This document shows, one piece after another, positions 54,844-62,338 of a stretch of 64,000 bases of DNA. A program made the position numbers and the translations under genes. Numbering within the stretch: position 1 is the first letter of the stretch; every line of letters begins with the position of its first letter. The notes under the pieces were generated by a model. The model had not been told where the DNA came from, made no database searches, and worked only from the letters and a program-made list of their open reading frames with translations. Source of the stretch: BOG-938 sp048498155 (GTDB lineage: Bacteria; Pseudomonadota; Alphaproteobacteria; Caulobacterales; Caulobacteraceae). The stretch covers positions 1 through 64,000 of the forward strand of contig JBEHYN010000010.1 of NCBI GenBank assembly GCA_048498155.1. The letters are read 5' to 3'.

Positions 54844-55129
54844 CCATCGGCTTACCCACCACGCGGAGGTGCGTATGCGCCAGCGCGGCTTTCGCAAGTG
54901 TGACGTCGATCTTATCCTCAGTGTGGCTACGCCCGTTGCGGACGACGCGTTTTTCCTGACCGATCAGGATGCAGCCCGCGAAATTGAACGACGAAAGCGC
55001 GAAATCCAGCAACTTGAGCGCCTGCGGGGAAGCAAGATCATCGTCGACGCTGACGCTGTCGTCACGCTCTATCACGTAGCACCGAAGTCCCGGCGGCCCA
55101 GCAGCAGCAAGGACACAACGTGGTCGTGA
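54836..55129 (+). CDS. DUF4258 domain protein
   Basis: A 97-residue protein. LTHHAEVRMRQRGFRKCDVDLIL is the DUF4258 hallmark (H...R..QRG), followed by an acidic-basic helix IERRKREIQQLERLRGSKIIVD and VVTLYHVAPK. DUF4258 proteins are small, often near toxin-antitoxin genes, and some resemble RelE-type toxins; a toxin role is possible but unproven. Its start overlaps the XRE gene's end, implying coupled translation. Confidence 0.75.
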   Translation: MLDHRLTHHAEVRMRQRGFRKCDVDLILSVATPVADDAFFLTDQDAAREIERRKREIQQLERLRGSKIIVDADAVVTLYHVAPKSRRPSSSKDTTWS

Positions 55130-55183
55130 GATCGGAAGTCAATGAACGCACCGTAGCCCGGCCAGCGTGTGAAGGCTTATAGA

Positions 55184-55564
55184 ATGACCACGACCCATAT
55201 CCGCCCCCTGCGCAGCCAAGCCGACTATGATGCGGCGCTTGCCGAATTCGAACGCTGCTTCGACGATGAGCCCGTGGCGGGCTCGGCTGAAGCGGACCGC
55301 TTCGAACTTCTGGGCCTTGTCATCGCCAAGTACGAAGACGAACATTTTCCCATCAGTAGCCCCGACCCTGTCGAGGTCATCAAGCTGGTGATGGAAGGGC
55401 GCGGCTATTCCAACAAGGACTTGGCGGCCGTGTTGGGTTCGGCGCCCCGCGCCTCTGAGATTCTGAACCGCAGACGCGCTCTGAATCTTGACCAAATTCG
55501 GCGCCTATCGCGCCAATGGAAAATTCCCGCAGACACGCTCATCGGCCAGTTCGAACAGGCTTAA
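55184..55564 (+). CDS. HigA-like antitoxin (COG5499 type)
   Basis: A 126-residue HTH protein. IRPLRSQADYDAALAEFERCFD and EADRFELLGLVIAKYEDEHFPI are the typical N-terminal part, and GYSNKDLAAVLGSAPRASEILNRRRALNLDQIRRLSRQWKIPADTLIGQ is the C-terminal HTH (blocks read separately). The usual partner HigB is not upstream; the DUF4258 gene stands in that place 54 bases before. The stop overlaps the convergent rsfS stop by three bases, so the insert ends exactly at the core gene. Confidence 0.85.
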   Translation: MTTTHIRPLRSQADYDAALAEFERCFDDEPVAGSAEADRFELLGLVIAKYEDEHFPISSPDPVEVIKLVMEGRGYSNKDLAAVLGSAPRASEILNRRRALNLDQIRRLSRQWKIPADTLIGQFEQA

Positions 55565-56049
55565 TTCGCCGCCAAGTGTCGCGAAGGCGTGTCGACGGAC
55601 CAGATCTTCTCGATGTTGTAGAAGGCGCGCACTTCGGGGCGGAACAGGTGGACGATCACGTCCCCCGCGTCGATCAGCACCCAGTCACACTGAGGCAGGC
55701 CTTCGATGGGCGCGCGGCCGTGGCCGGCGTCCTTGATGGCGCGCGCCAGGTGGTCGGCCAGGGCGCTGACGTGGCGCTGCGAGCGGCCGGAGGCGATCAC
55801 CATGGCGTCGGCCATGGAGCTTTTGCCTTTCAGGTCGATGAGAACGATGTCCTCGGCCTTATCCTCGTCCAGGCGCGTGAGGATCAGTTCTTCGAGCGAG
55901 ATCACCGGCCGGGTCTTGGCGACGGCCTTCTTGGCTCGGGCCGGGGCGCGAACGGGCGCTCCTTCGGCGACGGGCGCGCTAGGCGCAACTTTACGATTCA
56001 GCGGATGGCTCCTTTGACCAGAACCGCCCAATAGCACAGAAAACCTCAA
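55561..56049 (-). CDS. rsfS: ribosomal silencing factor RsfS
   Basis: A 162-residue protein that binds L14 and blocks subunit joining. The family region starts near ISLEELILTRLDEDKAEDIVLIDLKGKSSMADAMVIASG (blocks), with CDWVLIDAGDVIVHLFRPEVRAFYNIEKIW at the end. The first ~48 residues are a poorly conserved basic extension; the TTG start is uncertain. Lies 3 bases after nadD. Confidence 0.93.
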   Translation of the reverse strand: MRFSVLLGGSGQRSHPLNRKVAPSAPVAEGAPVRAPARAKKAVAKTRPVISLEELILTRLDEDKAEDIVLIDLKGKSSMADAMVIASGRSQRHVSALADHLARAIKDAGHGRAPIEGLPQCDWVLIDAGDVIVHLFRPEVRAFYNIEKIWSVDTPSRHLAAN

Positions 56050-56052
56050 GGT

Positions 56053-56706
56053 TCACGGGCTCCCATGCTTGTCCTTGGCCCTAATTGCGGAAGACGAGCT
56101 GAAATTGAGCGGTTCGCGCATGTAGAGCCAGGCGGGCGCGGGCGTCAGCGGCAACAGGCGGGCCTGGCGCGAATGGCGCCGATAGAAGGTGAAGCGCACC
56201 GCTGCGGGGGCCAGACGGCTGCGGATCGCCGCGCCCGGCCGGGCGATGACCGCCACGGGCGTCTCGTGCATGATCTGGGTCCAGCCGCGCCAATGGTGCA
56301 GGATCGACAGATTGTCCGCCCCCATGATCCATACGAAATGCACGCTGGCAAAGCGCGCTTTCAGCGACCGCAGCGTATCGATGGTGTAGGCCGATCCCAG
56401 GCGGCTTTCGATGTCCGACACGATCATGGACGGTCCGCGCGCGAACCGCCGGGCGCTTTGCATGCGGTGTTTCAGGTCGGCGGATCGTGGTTTTAACGGG
56501 TTTTGCGGTGAGACCAGCCAGATGACCTTATCCAACCCCAACCGCCGTAGGGCGGTCTGAGCCACATGGGCGTGGCCGTCGTGGGCGGGATCGAACGAGC
56601 CGCCGAACAGACCGACCTTTTGGCCACGCGTGAGGAAGAAGCCCGGCCGCAGGAGCTGGGGGCGCCCCCCGGCCGGCAGGCGCCGCGCAGGTCCCGCCGA
56701 CCACAT
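56053..56706 (-). CDS. nadD: nicotinate-nucleotide adenylyltransferase
   Basis: A 217-residue enzyme of NAD synthesis. GLFGGSFDPAHDGHAHVAQTAL holds the nucleotidyltransferase HxGH-type motif and SPQNPLKP, GADNLSILHHW and SSSAIR are family blocks. The ATG 56706 overlaps the proA stop by one base (TGATG). A longer frame upstream runs inside proA and is not used. Confidence 0.93.
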   Translation of the reverse strand: MWSAGPARRLPAGGRPQLLRPGFFLTRGQKVGLFGGSFDPAHDGHAHVAQTALRRLGLDKVIWLVSPQNPLKPRSADLKHRMQSARRFARGPSMIVSDIESRLGSAYTIDTLRSLKARFASVHFVWIMGADNLSILHHWRGWTQIMHETPVAVIARPGAAIRSRLAPAAVRFTFYRRHSRQARLLPLTPAPAWLYMREPLNFSSSSAIRAKDKHGSP

Positions 56707-58208
56707 CAGCGGCGCAGCTTCGGATCGGTCTGGCGCACGCGGCTGCGCACCGTGAACACGCCGTCCCCCGCCAGCACCCCGCCGCGCGCGAACAGCCGCC
56801 CGTTTTGCCAGTTGGAGAGGCCCAGCTCGGGCCGGTTCAGGGCGTATTGGCCGTCGACCCAACGGGTGAAGCCGTCGCCGACGAAGGGGGCGTTGATGGC
56901 CCGGATGAAATGGTTGTGGGCCTCATCGTCCTCGGAAATCAGGCTGGCCGCGAACTGCGGGCTGAAGGCGTTGAACAGCGCAATGGCTTCATTGAGCGTA
57001 TCGACGATCTTGAGGCTGACCTCGGGGGTGTCTTCCCACTCCCATTCGCGGCCCAGCTGGTTGGTCGGCAAAAGCTCAGCGCGCAGTTCCTCCACATCGC
57101 CCTCGGCGCGGCGCACGCGCACGCGCGCATCCAGCCAGCCCTTGGGTATGAAGGCCTCGTCGCCCTCCACCACATGCAGCTTGCAACCGTGGCCGCGCCG
57201 CTCGCCGGCTCGGGTCAGGGCGTCCAGGAACAGGGGCACGAGCTCATCGGCCCGCTCGCGCAGGATGCAGCAGACGTTCAAGGTGTTGCACACCTTGCGG
57301 TCCAGGGAGTTTTCCACCACGGCGGCGAAGCGCGCGGCGTCAGCCGCACGGTCGGCGATCATCCAGGCGCCGCCCGTGCCGTGCAGGCTGACGGGGATGC
57401 CCGCTTGACGCGCCACCGCGCCCAACTGGGCCACCGCCGCGCCCGAGCCGCGCGCCACGGCCAGGGACAGGCGTGGGTCCGAGAACATGGCCCAGCCGGC
57501 GGAACGCTCTGCGCTGTCGACCAGAACGGCGGCGCCTTCCGGCAGGCGGGCCTCGATCAGCGCTGGCGCCAGCGCGTGCTCGACGATCGCGCGCGCTGTG
57601 CCCAGCGCATCGCTGCCGATGCGAAACACCACCGTATTGCCGCCGCGCAGCACCCCCGCCGCGTCGGCGAACACATTGGGGCGGCCCTCGAACACGAACC
57701 CGACGACGCCCAGGGCGGCTTTGAATTGCTCAACCTGCCAGCCGGTGTGATTGATGGTTTCGATCCGCTCCCCTCGGCTCGGGATGGCGTCGCGCCATCC
57801 GCGCAGGCCCTCGATCATGTCCCGGCGCATTTTCGCGTCCGCGATCAGGCGGGTGGTGGACCGACCGCGCGCACGGGCGGCGGCCTGATCCAGAGCGTTC
57901 GCCTTAGCGATTTGCGCCCAAACGGCTTCATCATCCAGTTTCGCCGCAAAGCCTTCAAAGAAGGCGGTGACGTTTTGGTCGCTCACCTCGCGCAGCCTGC
58001 GAAAGGCGTCGTAGGCGCGCGCCACGGCGTCGTGCGCGATCTCATGCACCTGGGCGGGAATATGCAGCAGGGCGCCGGTTTCCTGCACCACCACCAGCTT
58101 GTCACCGGCCTTGAAGGCGGCGGCCAGCTCAGCGGAGACCAGGGCCACGCGGTCCCCGCCGTAGGGGATCGGCATGCCGGCGGTCAGGGCGGTGAGTTGG
58201 GCGCTCAT
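56706..58208 (-). CDS. proA: glutamate-5-semialdehyde dehydrogenase ProA, long form
   Basis: A 500-residue aldehyde-dehydrogenase-fold enzyme, second step of proline synthesis. GVVGFVFEGRPNVFADAAGVLRGGNTVVFRIGS and the catalytic-cysteine block SLDRKVCNTLNVCCI (Cys in KVCNTLN) are ProA-like. It is about 80 residues longer than the usual ~420: there is an N-terminal extension of ~60 residues and an altered middle. The operon place after proB supports the call. Confidence 0.85.
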   Translation of the reverse strand: MSAQLTALTAGMPIPYGGDRVALVSAELAAAFKAGDKLVVVQETGALLHIPAQVHEIAHDAVARAYDAFRRLREVSDQNVTAFFEGFAAKLDDEAVWAQIAKANALDQAAARARGRSTTRLIADAKMRRDMIEGLRGWRDAIPSRGERIETINHTGWQVEQFKAALGVVGFVFEGRPNVFADAAGVLRGGNTVVFRIGSDALGTARAIVEHALAPALIEARLPEGAAVLVDSAERSAGWAMFSDPRLSLAVARGSGAAVAQLGAVARQAGIPVSLHGTGGAWMIADRAADAARFAAVVENSLDRKVCNTLNVCCILRERADELVPLFLDALTRAGERRGHGCKLHVVEGDEAFIPKGWLDARVRVRRAEGDVEELRAELLPTNQLGREWEWEDTPEVSLKIVDTLNEAIALFNAFSPQFAASLISEDDEAHNHFIRAINAPFVGDGFTRWVDGQYALNRPELGLSNWQNGRLFARGGVLAGDGVFTVRSRVRQTDPKLRR

Positions 58209-59353
58209 GCCTGCACCGGCCTGACCGGCAGGGCCAGGTCGTCGGCATGGATCAGGGTGGGGCCTTCGGTGAAGCCGAGGGCCGCCTCGATGGCGTCCGA
58301 GCGCAGGCCCATGATTTTTTCAGCTTCGGCGGCGTCATAACGCGACAGACCCCGCGCGACCTCGCGGCCGGTGGGGTCGAGCACCACCACCGTATCGCCC
58401 TTGCCGAACCGGCCCTCGACCTTGCGGACCCCGGCGGGCAGCAGGCTCTTGCCCGCGCGCAGGGCCGTCACGGCGCCGGCGTCCACCGTCACAGAGCCCT
58501 GCGGCGCCAGGGAGCCGGCGATCCATTGCTTATAGGCGGCCGACGGGCTGAGGGAGGGCTCGATCAGGGTCGAGGCGGCGCCGTCTTCCACGGCGCGCAG
58601 GGGCGCCGGGCGGCGACCATGGGTGATCAGGGTGGCGCAGCCGGCGCCCTGGGCGATGCGCGCGGCGACCAGCTTGGCGCCCATGCCGCCCACGCCGACA
58701 CCGGCTGCAGCGTTGGAGCCCCCGGCCATGGCGTCGATCTCGGGCGTCAGCTCGGAAATCACATCCAGGCGCCGGGCGTTGGGGTCCACGCGGGGGTCGG
58801 CGGTGTAAAGGCCGTCCACGTCCGACAACAGAACCAGCAGGTCCGCCCCGATCATCTGCGCCACCCGCGCGGCCAGACGGTCGTTGTCGCCGTAGCGGAT
58901 TTCCTCGGTGGCGACGGTGTCGTTCTCGTTGACGATGGGAATGACGTTCAGGCCGATCAGGGTTTCCAGCGTCGCCTTGCCGTTTAGCCAGCGGCGGCGC
59001 ACCTCGGTGTCGTCGCGGGTCAGCAGCACCTGGGCGGCAGCCAGGCCGAAGGGCTCGAAGGCCTCTTCCCAGGCGCGCATGAGCAGGCTTTGGCCGGCCG
59101 CGGCGGCGGCCTGCTTTTCGGGCAGGTCCAGCGCGCGGCGGCCCAGGCCCAGACGCCGTCGGCCAAGGGCCACGGCGCCGGACGAGACGATCAGCAATTG
59201 CTGGGCGCGCTCGGCCATGCGCGCGGCGTCGGCGCTGAGCGCCTTTAGCCAGGCGCGGTCGGGCTCGCCGGTCTCCCCGTCGGCCACCAGAGCGGAGCCG
59301 ACCTTGACCACCACCCGGCGGCAGGTTTTCAGCAATTGGGCCGCGTGGGTCAT
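58205..59353 (-). CDS. proB: glutamate 5-kinase
   Basis: A 382-residue enzyme: an amino-acid kinase domain (VVKVGSALVADG, SSGAVALGRRRLGL, VNENDTVATEEIRYGDNDRLAARVAQM) followed by a PUA domain at the C-terminus. First proline-synthesis step. It overlaps obgE and proA by four bases each. Confidence 0.95.
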   Translation of the reverse strand: MTHAAQLLKTCRRVVVKVGSALVADGETGEPDRAWLKALSADAARMAERAQQLLIVSSGAVALGRRRLGLGRRALDLPEKQAAAAAGQSLLMRAWEEAFEPFGLAAAQVLLTRDDTEVRRRWLNGKATLETLIGLNVIPIVNENDTVATEEIRYGDNDRLAARVAQMIGADLLVLLSDVDGLYTADPRVDPNARRLDVISELTPEIDAMAGGSNAAAGVGVGGMGAKLVAARIAQGAGCATLITHGRRPAPLRAVEDGAASTLIEPSLSPSAAYKQWIAGSLAPQGSVTVDAGAVTALRAGKSLLPAGVRKVEGRFGKGDTVVVLDPTGREVARGLSRYDAAEAEKIMGLRSDAIEAALGFTEGPTLIHADDLALPVRPVQA

Positions 59354-60396
59354 GGACGCCACTCGCGGATGTCCGCCCCGGACGTCGCGTGGGCCTCGGC
59401 CGCCTTGCGGGCGACAACCTCGGCATAGGCGGCCCTCAGCAGGGCCTTCACGCCCTCGCCGGATACCCCGGAGACCTCATAGACTTTCTGCTTGCAGGCG
59501 GCCTTGAGGGCCTTTAGCCGCAGTTTGCGCGTATCTGGGTCCAGGGCGTCGATCTTGTTCAGGGCCACCAGCTCGCTCTTGCCGGCCAGCTCTTGGCCAT
59601 AGGCGTTCAGCTCGGCGCGCACCGTGCGCCAGGCGCCGGCCACGTCTTCCTCGGTCCCGTCGATCAGGTGCACCAGCACGGCGGTGCGCTCGACGTGGCC
59701 GAGAAAGCGTACACCCAGACCCGCCCCTTCAGAGGCGCCTTCGATCAGGCCGGGAATGTCGGCGATGATGAAGCGCTCCTGGGTCGACAGGTCGACCATG
59801 CCCAGGTTGGGGGTCAAGGTGGTGAAGGGATAGTCGGCGATCTTGGGCCGGGCGGCCGAGGCGGCGGCTAGGAAGGTCGACTTTCCCGCGTTGGGCAGGC
59901 CCACCAGGCCGACGTCGGCGATCAGCTTCAGGCGCAGCCACAACCAACGCTCCTGGCCGGGCAGACCGGGATTGGCGTGGCGCGGCGCTTGGTTGATCGG
60001 CCCCTTGAAGTGGGTGTTGCCAAACCCGCCGTTGCCGCCACGCGCCAGGCACAGCCTCGCGCCTGCCTTGTCCAGGTCGGCGACCAGGGTTTCCTGATCC
60101 TCCTCGTAGATCTGGGTGCCTACGGGCACCTTGAGCACCACGTCGGCCCCATTGTGGCCTGCGCGGTTGCGGCCCATGCCGTGCACTCCGGTCTCGGCCT
60201 TGAAGTGCTGCTGATAGCGGTAGTCGATCAGAGTGTTCAGCCCCTCGACCGCCTCGATCCACACGTCTCCGCCGCAGCCGCCGTCACCGCCGTCCGGGCC
60301 GCCGTACTCGATGAACTTTTCCCGGCGGAATGAGACCGCGCCCCCCCCGCCGTCGCCGGAGCGGATAAAGATTTTGCACTGATCGAGGAACTTCAT
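59350..60396 (-). CDS. obgE: Obg-family GTPase ObgE/CgtA
   Basis: A 348-residue GTPase. The glycine-rich OBG fold (GDGGGGAVSFRREKFIEYGGPDGGDGG) precedes the G domain with VGLPNAGKSTFLAAAS (G1), DIPGLIEGAS (G3) and LNKIDALD (G4). Essential in Caulobacter (CgtA), linked to 50S assembly and cell cycle. Operon with proB-proA-nadD-rsfS. Confidence 0.96.
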   Translation of the reverse strand: MKFLDQCKIFIRSGDGGGGAVSFRREKFIEYGGPDGGDGGCGGDVWIEAVEGLNTLIDYRYQQHFKAETGVHGMGRNRAGHNGADVVLKVPVGTQIYEEDQETLVADLDKAGARLCLARGGNGGFGNTHFKGPINQAPRHANPGLPGQERWLWLRLKLIADVGLVGLPNAGKSTFLAAASAARPKIADYPFTTLTPNLGMVDLSTQERFIIADIPGLIEGASEGAGLGVRFLGHVERTAVLVHLIDGTEEDVAGAWRTVRAELNAYGQELAGKSELVALNKIDALDPDTRKLRLKALKAACKQKVYEVSGVSGEGVKALLRAAYAEVVARKAAEAHATSGADIREWRP

Positions 60397-60419
60397 GGCT
60401 CTCTATAGTCTGTTCACGG

Positions 60420-60953
60420 TTAGGCGATCCACACCATCATGCGCGTGGCCGCCTCCGCCCCCCGCGCGCGGGAAAAGCGGCGCTGCACCTCGCCGGTATA
60501 CAGGAAGCCGGTTTTGATCAGCACCCGGCCCGACGCCTTGTTGTCGGCGAAGTGGCCGGAGTAGATCAATCTGCGCTCCCACTCGGTCTTGGCCCATCTC
60601 AGGGCCCCGTCCGCCGCCTCCGTGGCCAGGCCCTTGCCCCAATAGGGCCGGCCCAGCCAATAGCCGAGCTCCAGCGACGACGAACTGTTGCGATGAAAGC
60701 CCAGGGCGCCGATCACCCCGGCGTCCTTGTGCTCGACGACGAAGGTGTTCTGCTCGCGCGCATTCAGCGCCCGCGCCTGACTGATGTAGGCGCGCGCGTC
60801 CGCCTGCCCGTAGGGATAGGGCATGCGCGTGGTGTTGCTTGAGACGGCGTAGTCGCTTGCCAGCTTGGCGATGGCGGGCGCGTCGGCCAGTTCAGGGCGG
60901 CGCAGACGCAGCCGCGCGGTGCGGATGTCGGGCGCCAGGTCGATGGTTGTCAT
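60420..60953 (-). CDS. GNAT-family N-acetyltransferase
   Basis: A 177-residue RimJ/RimL-like acetyltransferase. TARLRLRRPELADAPAIAKLASD, LGYWLGRPYWGKGLATEAADGALRWAK (acetyl-CoA loop) and NKASGRVLIKTGF are typical. Substrate unknown. It lies 23 bases before obgE on the same strand, downstream of the rplU-rpmA terminator, so it may head the obgE operon. Confidence 0.88.
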   Translation of the reverse strand: MTTIDLAPDIRTARLRLRRPELADAPAIAKLASDYAVSSNTTRMPYPYGQADARAYISQARALNAREQNTFVVEHKDAGVIGALGFHRNSSSSLELGYWLGRPYWGKGLATEAADGALRWAKTEWERRLIYSGHFADNKASGRVLIKTGFLYTGEVQRRFSRARGAEAATRMMVWIA

Positions 60954-61010
60954 GATCGTTCCTCTGGTTGGGAACGCTCGTTCGCCTCGGGCTGGTCAGC
61001 CCATAACGAA

Positions 61011-61042
61011 AGCGGGGAGCCCGGCGCTCCGGACTCCCCGCT
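61011..61042 (-). terminator. stem-loop terminator of rplU-rpmA
   Basis: AGCGGGGAG / CTCCCCGCT stem around a GC-rich loop, 60 bases after the rpmA stop on the minus strand, followed by TTCGTTATG. The T-run is weak, but the stem is strong and between two same-strand genes. Confidence 0.6.
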
Positions 61043-61101
61043 GATTCTCGGTCCGGTGCGCTGCGATGATCGCGGCGCGGTCCGGAAAATCCGTATCGCG
61101 C

Positions 61102-61377
61102 CTATTCGGCGGCCTTGGCCTGTACGGTCGGCATGACGGCCACATAGGTGCGGTCCCCACGCTTGGCGAGGAACTTCACATGGCCGGTAGCCTTGGCGAA
61201 CAGGGTGTGGTCGCGGCCGATCCCGACATTGTCGCCGGGATAGAACTTGGTGCCGCGTTGACGCACCAGAATGTTGCCGGCCAGAACCGGCTCGCCGCCG
61301 AACTTCTTGACGCCGAGACGCTTGCCTGCGGAGTCGCGCCCGTTGCGCGAGGAGCCGCCTGATTTCTTGTGAGCCAT
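61102..61377 (-). CDS. rpmA: 50S ribosomal protein L27
   Basis: A 91-residue ribosomal protein reaching the peptidyl transferase centre. MAHKKSGGSSRNGRDSAGKRLGVKKFGGE and NILVRQRGTKFYPGDNVGIGRDHTLFA (blocks) are diagnostic. Second gene after rplU, 24 bases apart. Confidence 0.97.
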   Translation of the reverse strand: MAHKKSGGSSRNGRDSAGKRLGVKKFGGEPVLAGNILVRQRGTKFYPGDNVGIGRDHTLFAKATGHVKFLAKRGDRTYVAVMPTVQAKAAE

Positions 61378-61401
61378 GTGATGCTCTCCTAAACGCTCGT
61401 C

Positions 61402-62025
61402 TTACGCTTCGCTGTCGGAAGCGGGCTTGGCCTTGGCCTTCGGCGCGGCCTTTTTAGCGGGCGCGGCGTCGGCCTTGGCTTCGGAGTTCGGCGCAGCCGC
61501 CTTTTTAGGGGCGGCGGCCTTAACAGGGGCTTCCGCCGCCGGAGCGGCCTTTGCCTTGGGGGCTGCGGCCTTGGCCACGGCCGCTTTCGGAGCCGCAGCC
61601 TTTTTGACCGGAGCCGCTTCGACCGGAGCCGCGATCGTCAGATTGCGGGCGCGGGCGTTGAGCACCGACTTGGGCGTCAGGTCGACCGTTCCGTCCCACT
61701 TGGATTCGCTCTTGCCGGCGGCCACCGAAGTGACGCGAAGCACGGATTCAATTTGGCGATGGCCCTTGGTGCGGCGGTAGCCCTGGCGACGGATCTTCTT
61801 GAAGATCTTCACCTTCTCGCCCTGACGGGTCTCGATCAGAGTGGCGTTGACCACCGCGCCGGCCACCAAAGGTGCGCCAACGGTCACGTCCGCGCCCTCC
61901 CCGATCAGCAGCACGTCATTGAACGCAACCTCGGCGCCGACGTCGCCGTCGAGTTTCTCGACGACCAACAGATCGCCGGCCTGCACCCGGTATTGCTTCC
62001 CGCCGGTCTTGATCACCGCGTACAT
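61402..62025 (-). CDS. rplU: 50S ribosomal protein L21 with long Ala/Lys tail
   Basis: A 207-residue protein. The first ~105 residues are L21 (MYAVIKTGGKQYRVQAGDLLVVEKL, KIFKKIRRQGYRRTKGHRQ). The rest, about 95 residues, is an Ala/Lys/Pro-rich tail (repeated KAAAPKAA-like units) absent from E. coli L21 but seen in some alphaproteobacteria. Start at 62025, the family start. Behind a strong promoter at 62134-62161. Confidence 0.96.
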   Translation of the reverse strand: MYAVIKTGGKQYRVQAGDLLVVEKLDGDVGAEVAFNDVLLIGEGADVTVGAPLVAGAVVNATLIETRQGEKVKIFKKIRRQGYRRTKGHRQIESVLRVTSVAAGKSESKWDGTVDLTPKSVLNARARNLTIAAPVEAAPVKKAAAPKAAVAKAAAPKAKAAPAAEAPVKAAAPKKAAAPNSEAKADAAPAKKAAPKAKAKPASDSEA

Positions 62026-62085
62026 GGGTCTAAGCCTCAAAAGTCAGGTGCGCCTTGGCTTTTTGAGCCGATTGGGAGCGCGCCA

Positions 62086-62122
62086 CAAAAAATGAATGCG
62101 CCCGCGAGATAGCCCGCGGGCG
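62086..62122 (-). other. hairpin in the rplU leader, possible attenuator
   Basis: On the minus strand CGCCCGCG and CGCGGGCG (within 62099-62122) pair around an 8-base loop; CATTCA and then six T follow. It lies between the predicted promoter and rplU, so it could attenuate transcription or be a stabilising leader. Confidence 0.45.
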
Positions 62123-62133
62123 AGAAGCGGGGA

Positions 62134-62161
62134 CTTATACTCAGGCGCGCTTCCAAGTCAA
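62134..62161 (-). promoter_or_regulatory. sigma-70-type promoter of rplU-rpmA
   Basis: Minus-strand -35 TTGACT (62161-62156), 16-base spacer and -10 TATAAG (62139-62134). A strong match fitting a ribosomal protein operon. Divergent from the Zur-box promoter of the zinc operon. Confidence 0.75.
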
Positions 62162-62195
62162 CGCGAACCAGGAAACAACGCAGCCCCCCTGGATC

Positions 62196-62208
62196 GTTAC
62201 AATATAAC
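62196..62208. promoter_or_regulatory. Zur-box-like operator of the zinc operon
   Basis: GTTACAATATAAC is a GTTA...TAAC inverted repeat in an AT-rich patch 17 bases before the microprotein ATG. It resembles, from memory, the alphaproteobacterial Zur motif (GTTATAnnATAAC type) that represses zinc uptake genes, and stands in front of znuCB. Confidence 0.65.
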
Positions 62209-62224
62209 AAGCTATACGGCGATC

Positions 62225-62335
62225 ATGACGCCGTGCAAGCCGACCCTGTTGCAGATGAGCGCCGTCGCCCGGCTGGCGATGGCCCTGGCCGCCTGCGCGG
62301 TTGTCTGGGCGGTGATCGGCTGGGCGCTGGCCTGA
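62225..62335 (+). CDS. 36-residue membrane microprotein ahead of znuC
   Basis: MTPCKPTLLQ, then a single hydrophobic helix (VARLAMALAACAVVWAVIGW). It starts just after the Zur-like box and ends 3 bases before znuC, so it would be the first gene of the zinc operon, translationally coupled to znuC. No clear ribosome site. Too short for family recognition; real expression needs proof. Confidence 0.5.
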   Translation: MTPCKPTLLQMSAVARLAMALAACAVVWAVIGWALA

Positions 62336-62338
62336 TCC

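Noticed and set aside
54836..55564. A canonical HigBA toxin-antitoxin pair
   Set aside because: The antitoxin-like gene is present, but no HigB-type toxin sequence is found upstream or downstream; only a DUF4258 protein is adjacent.
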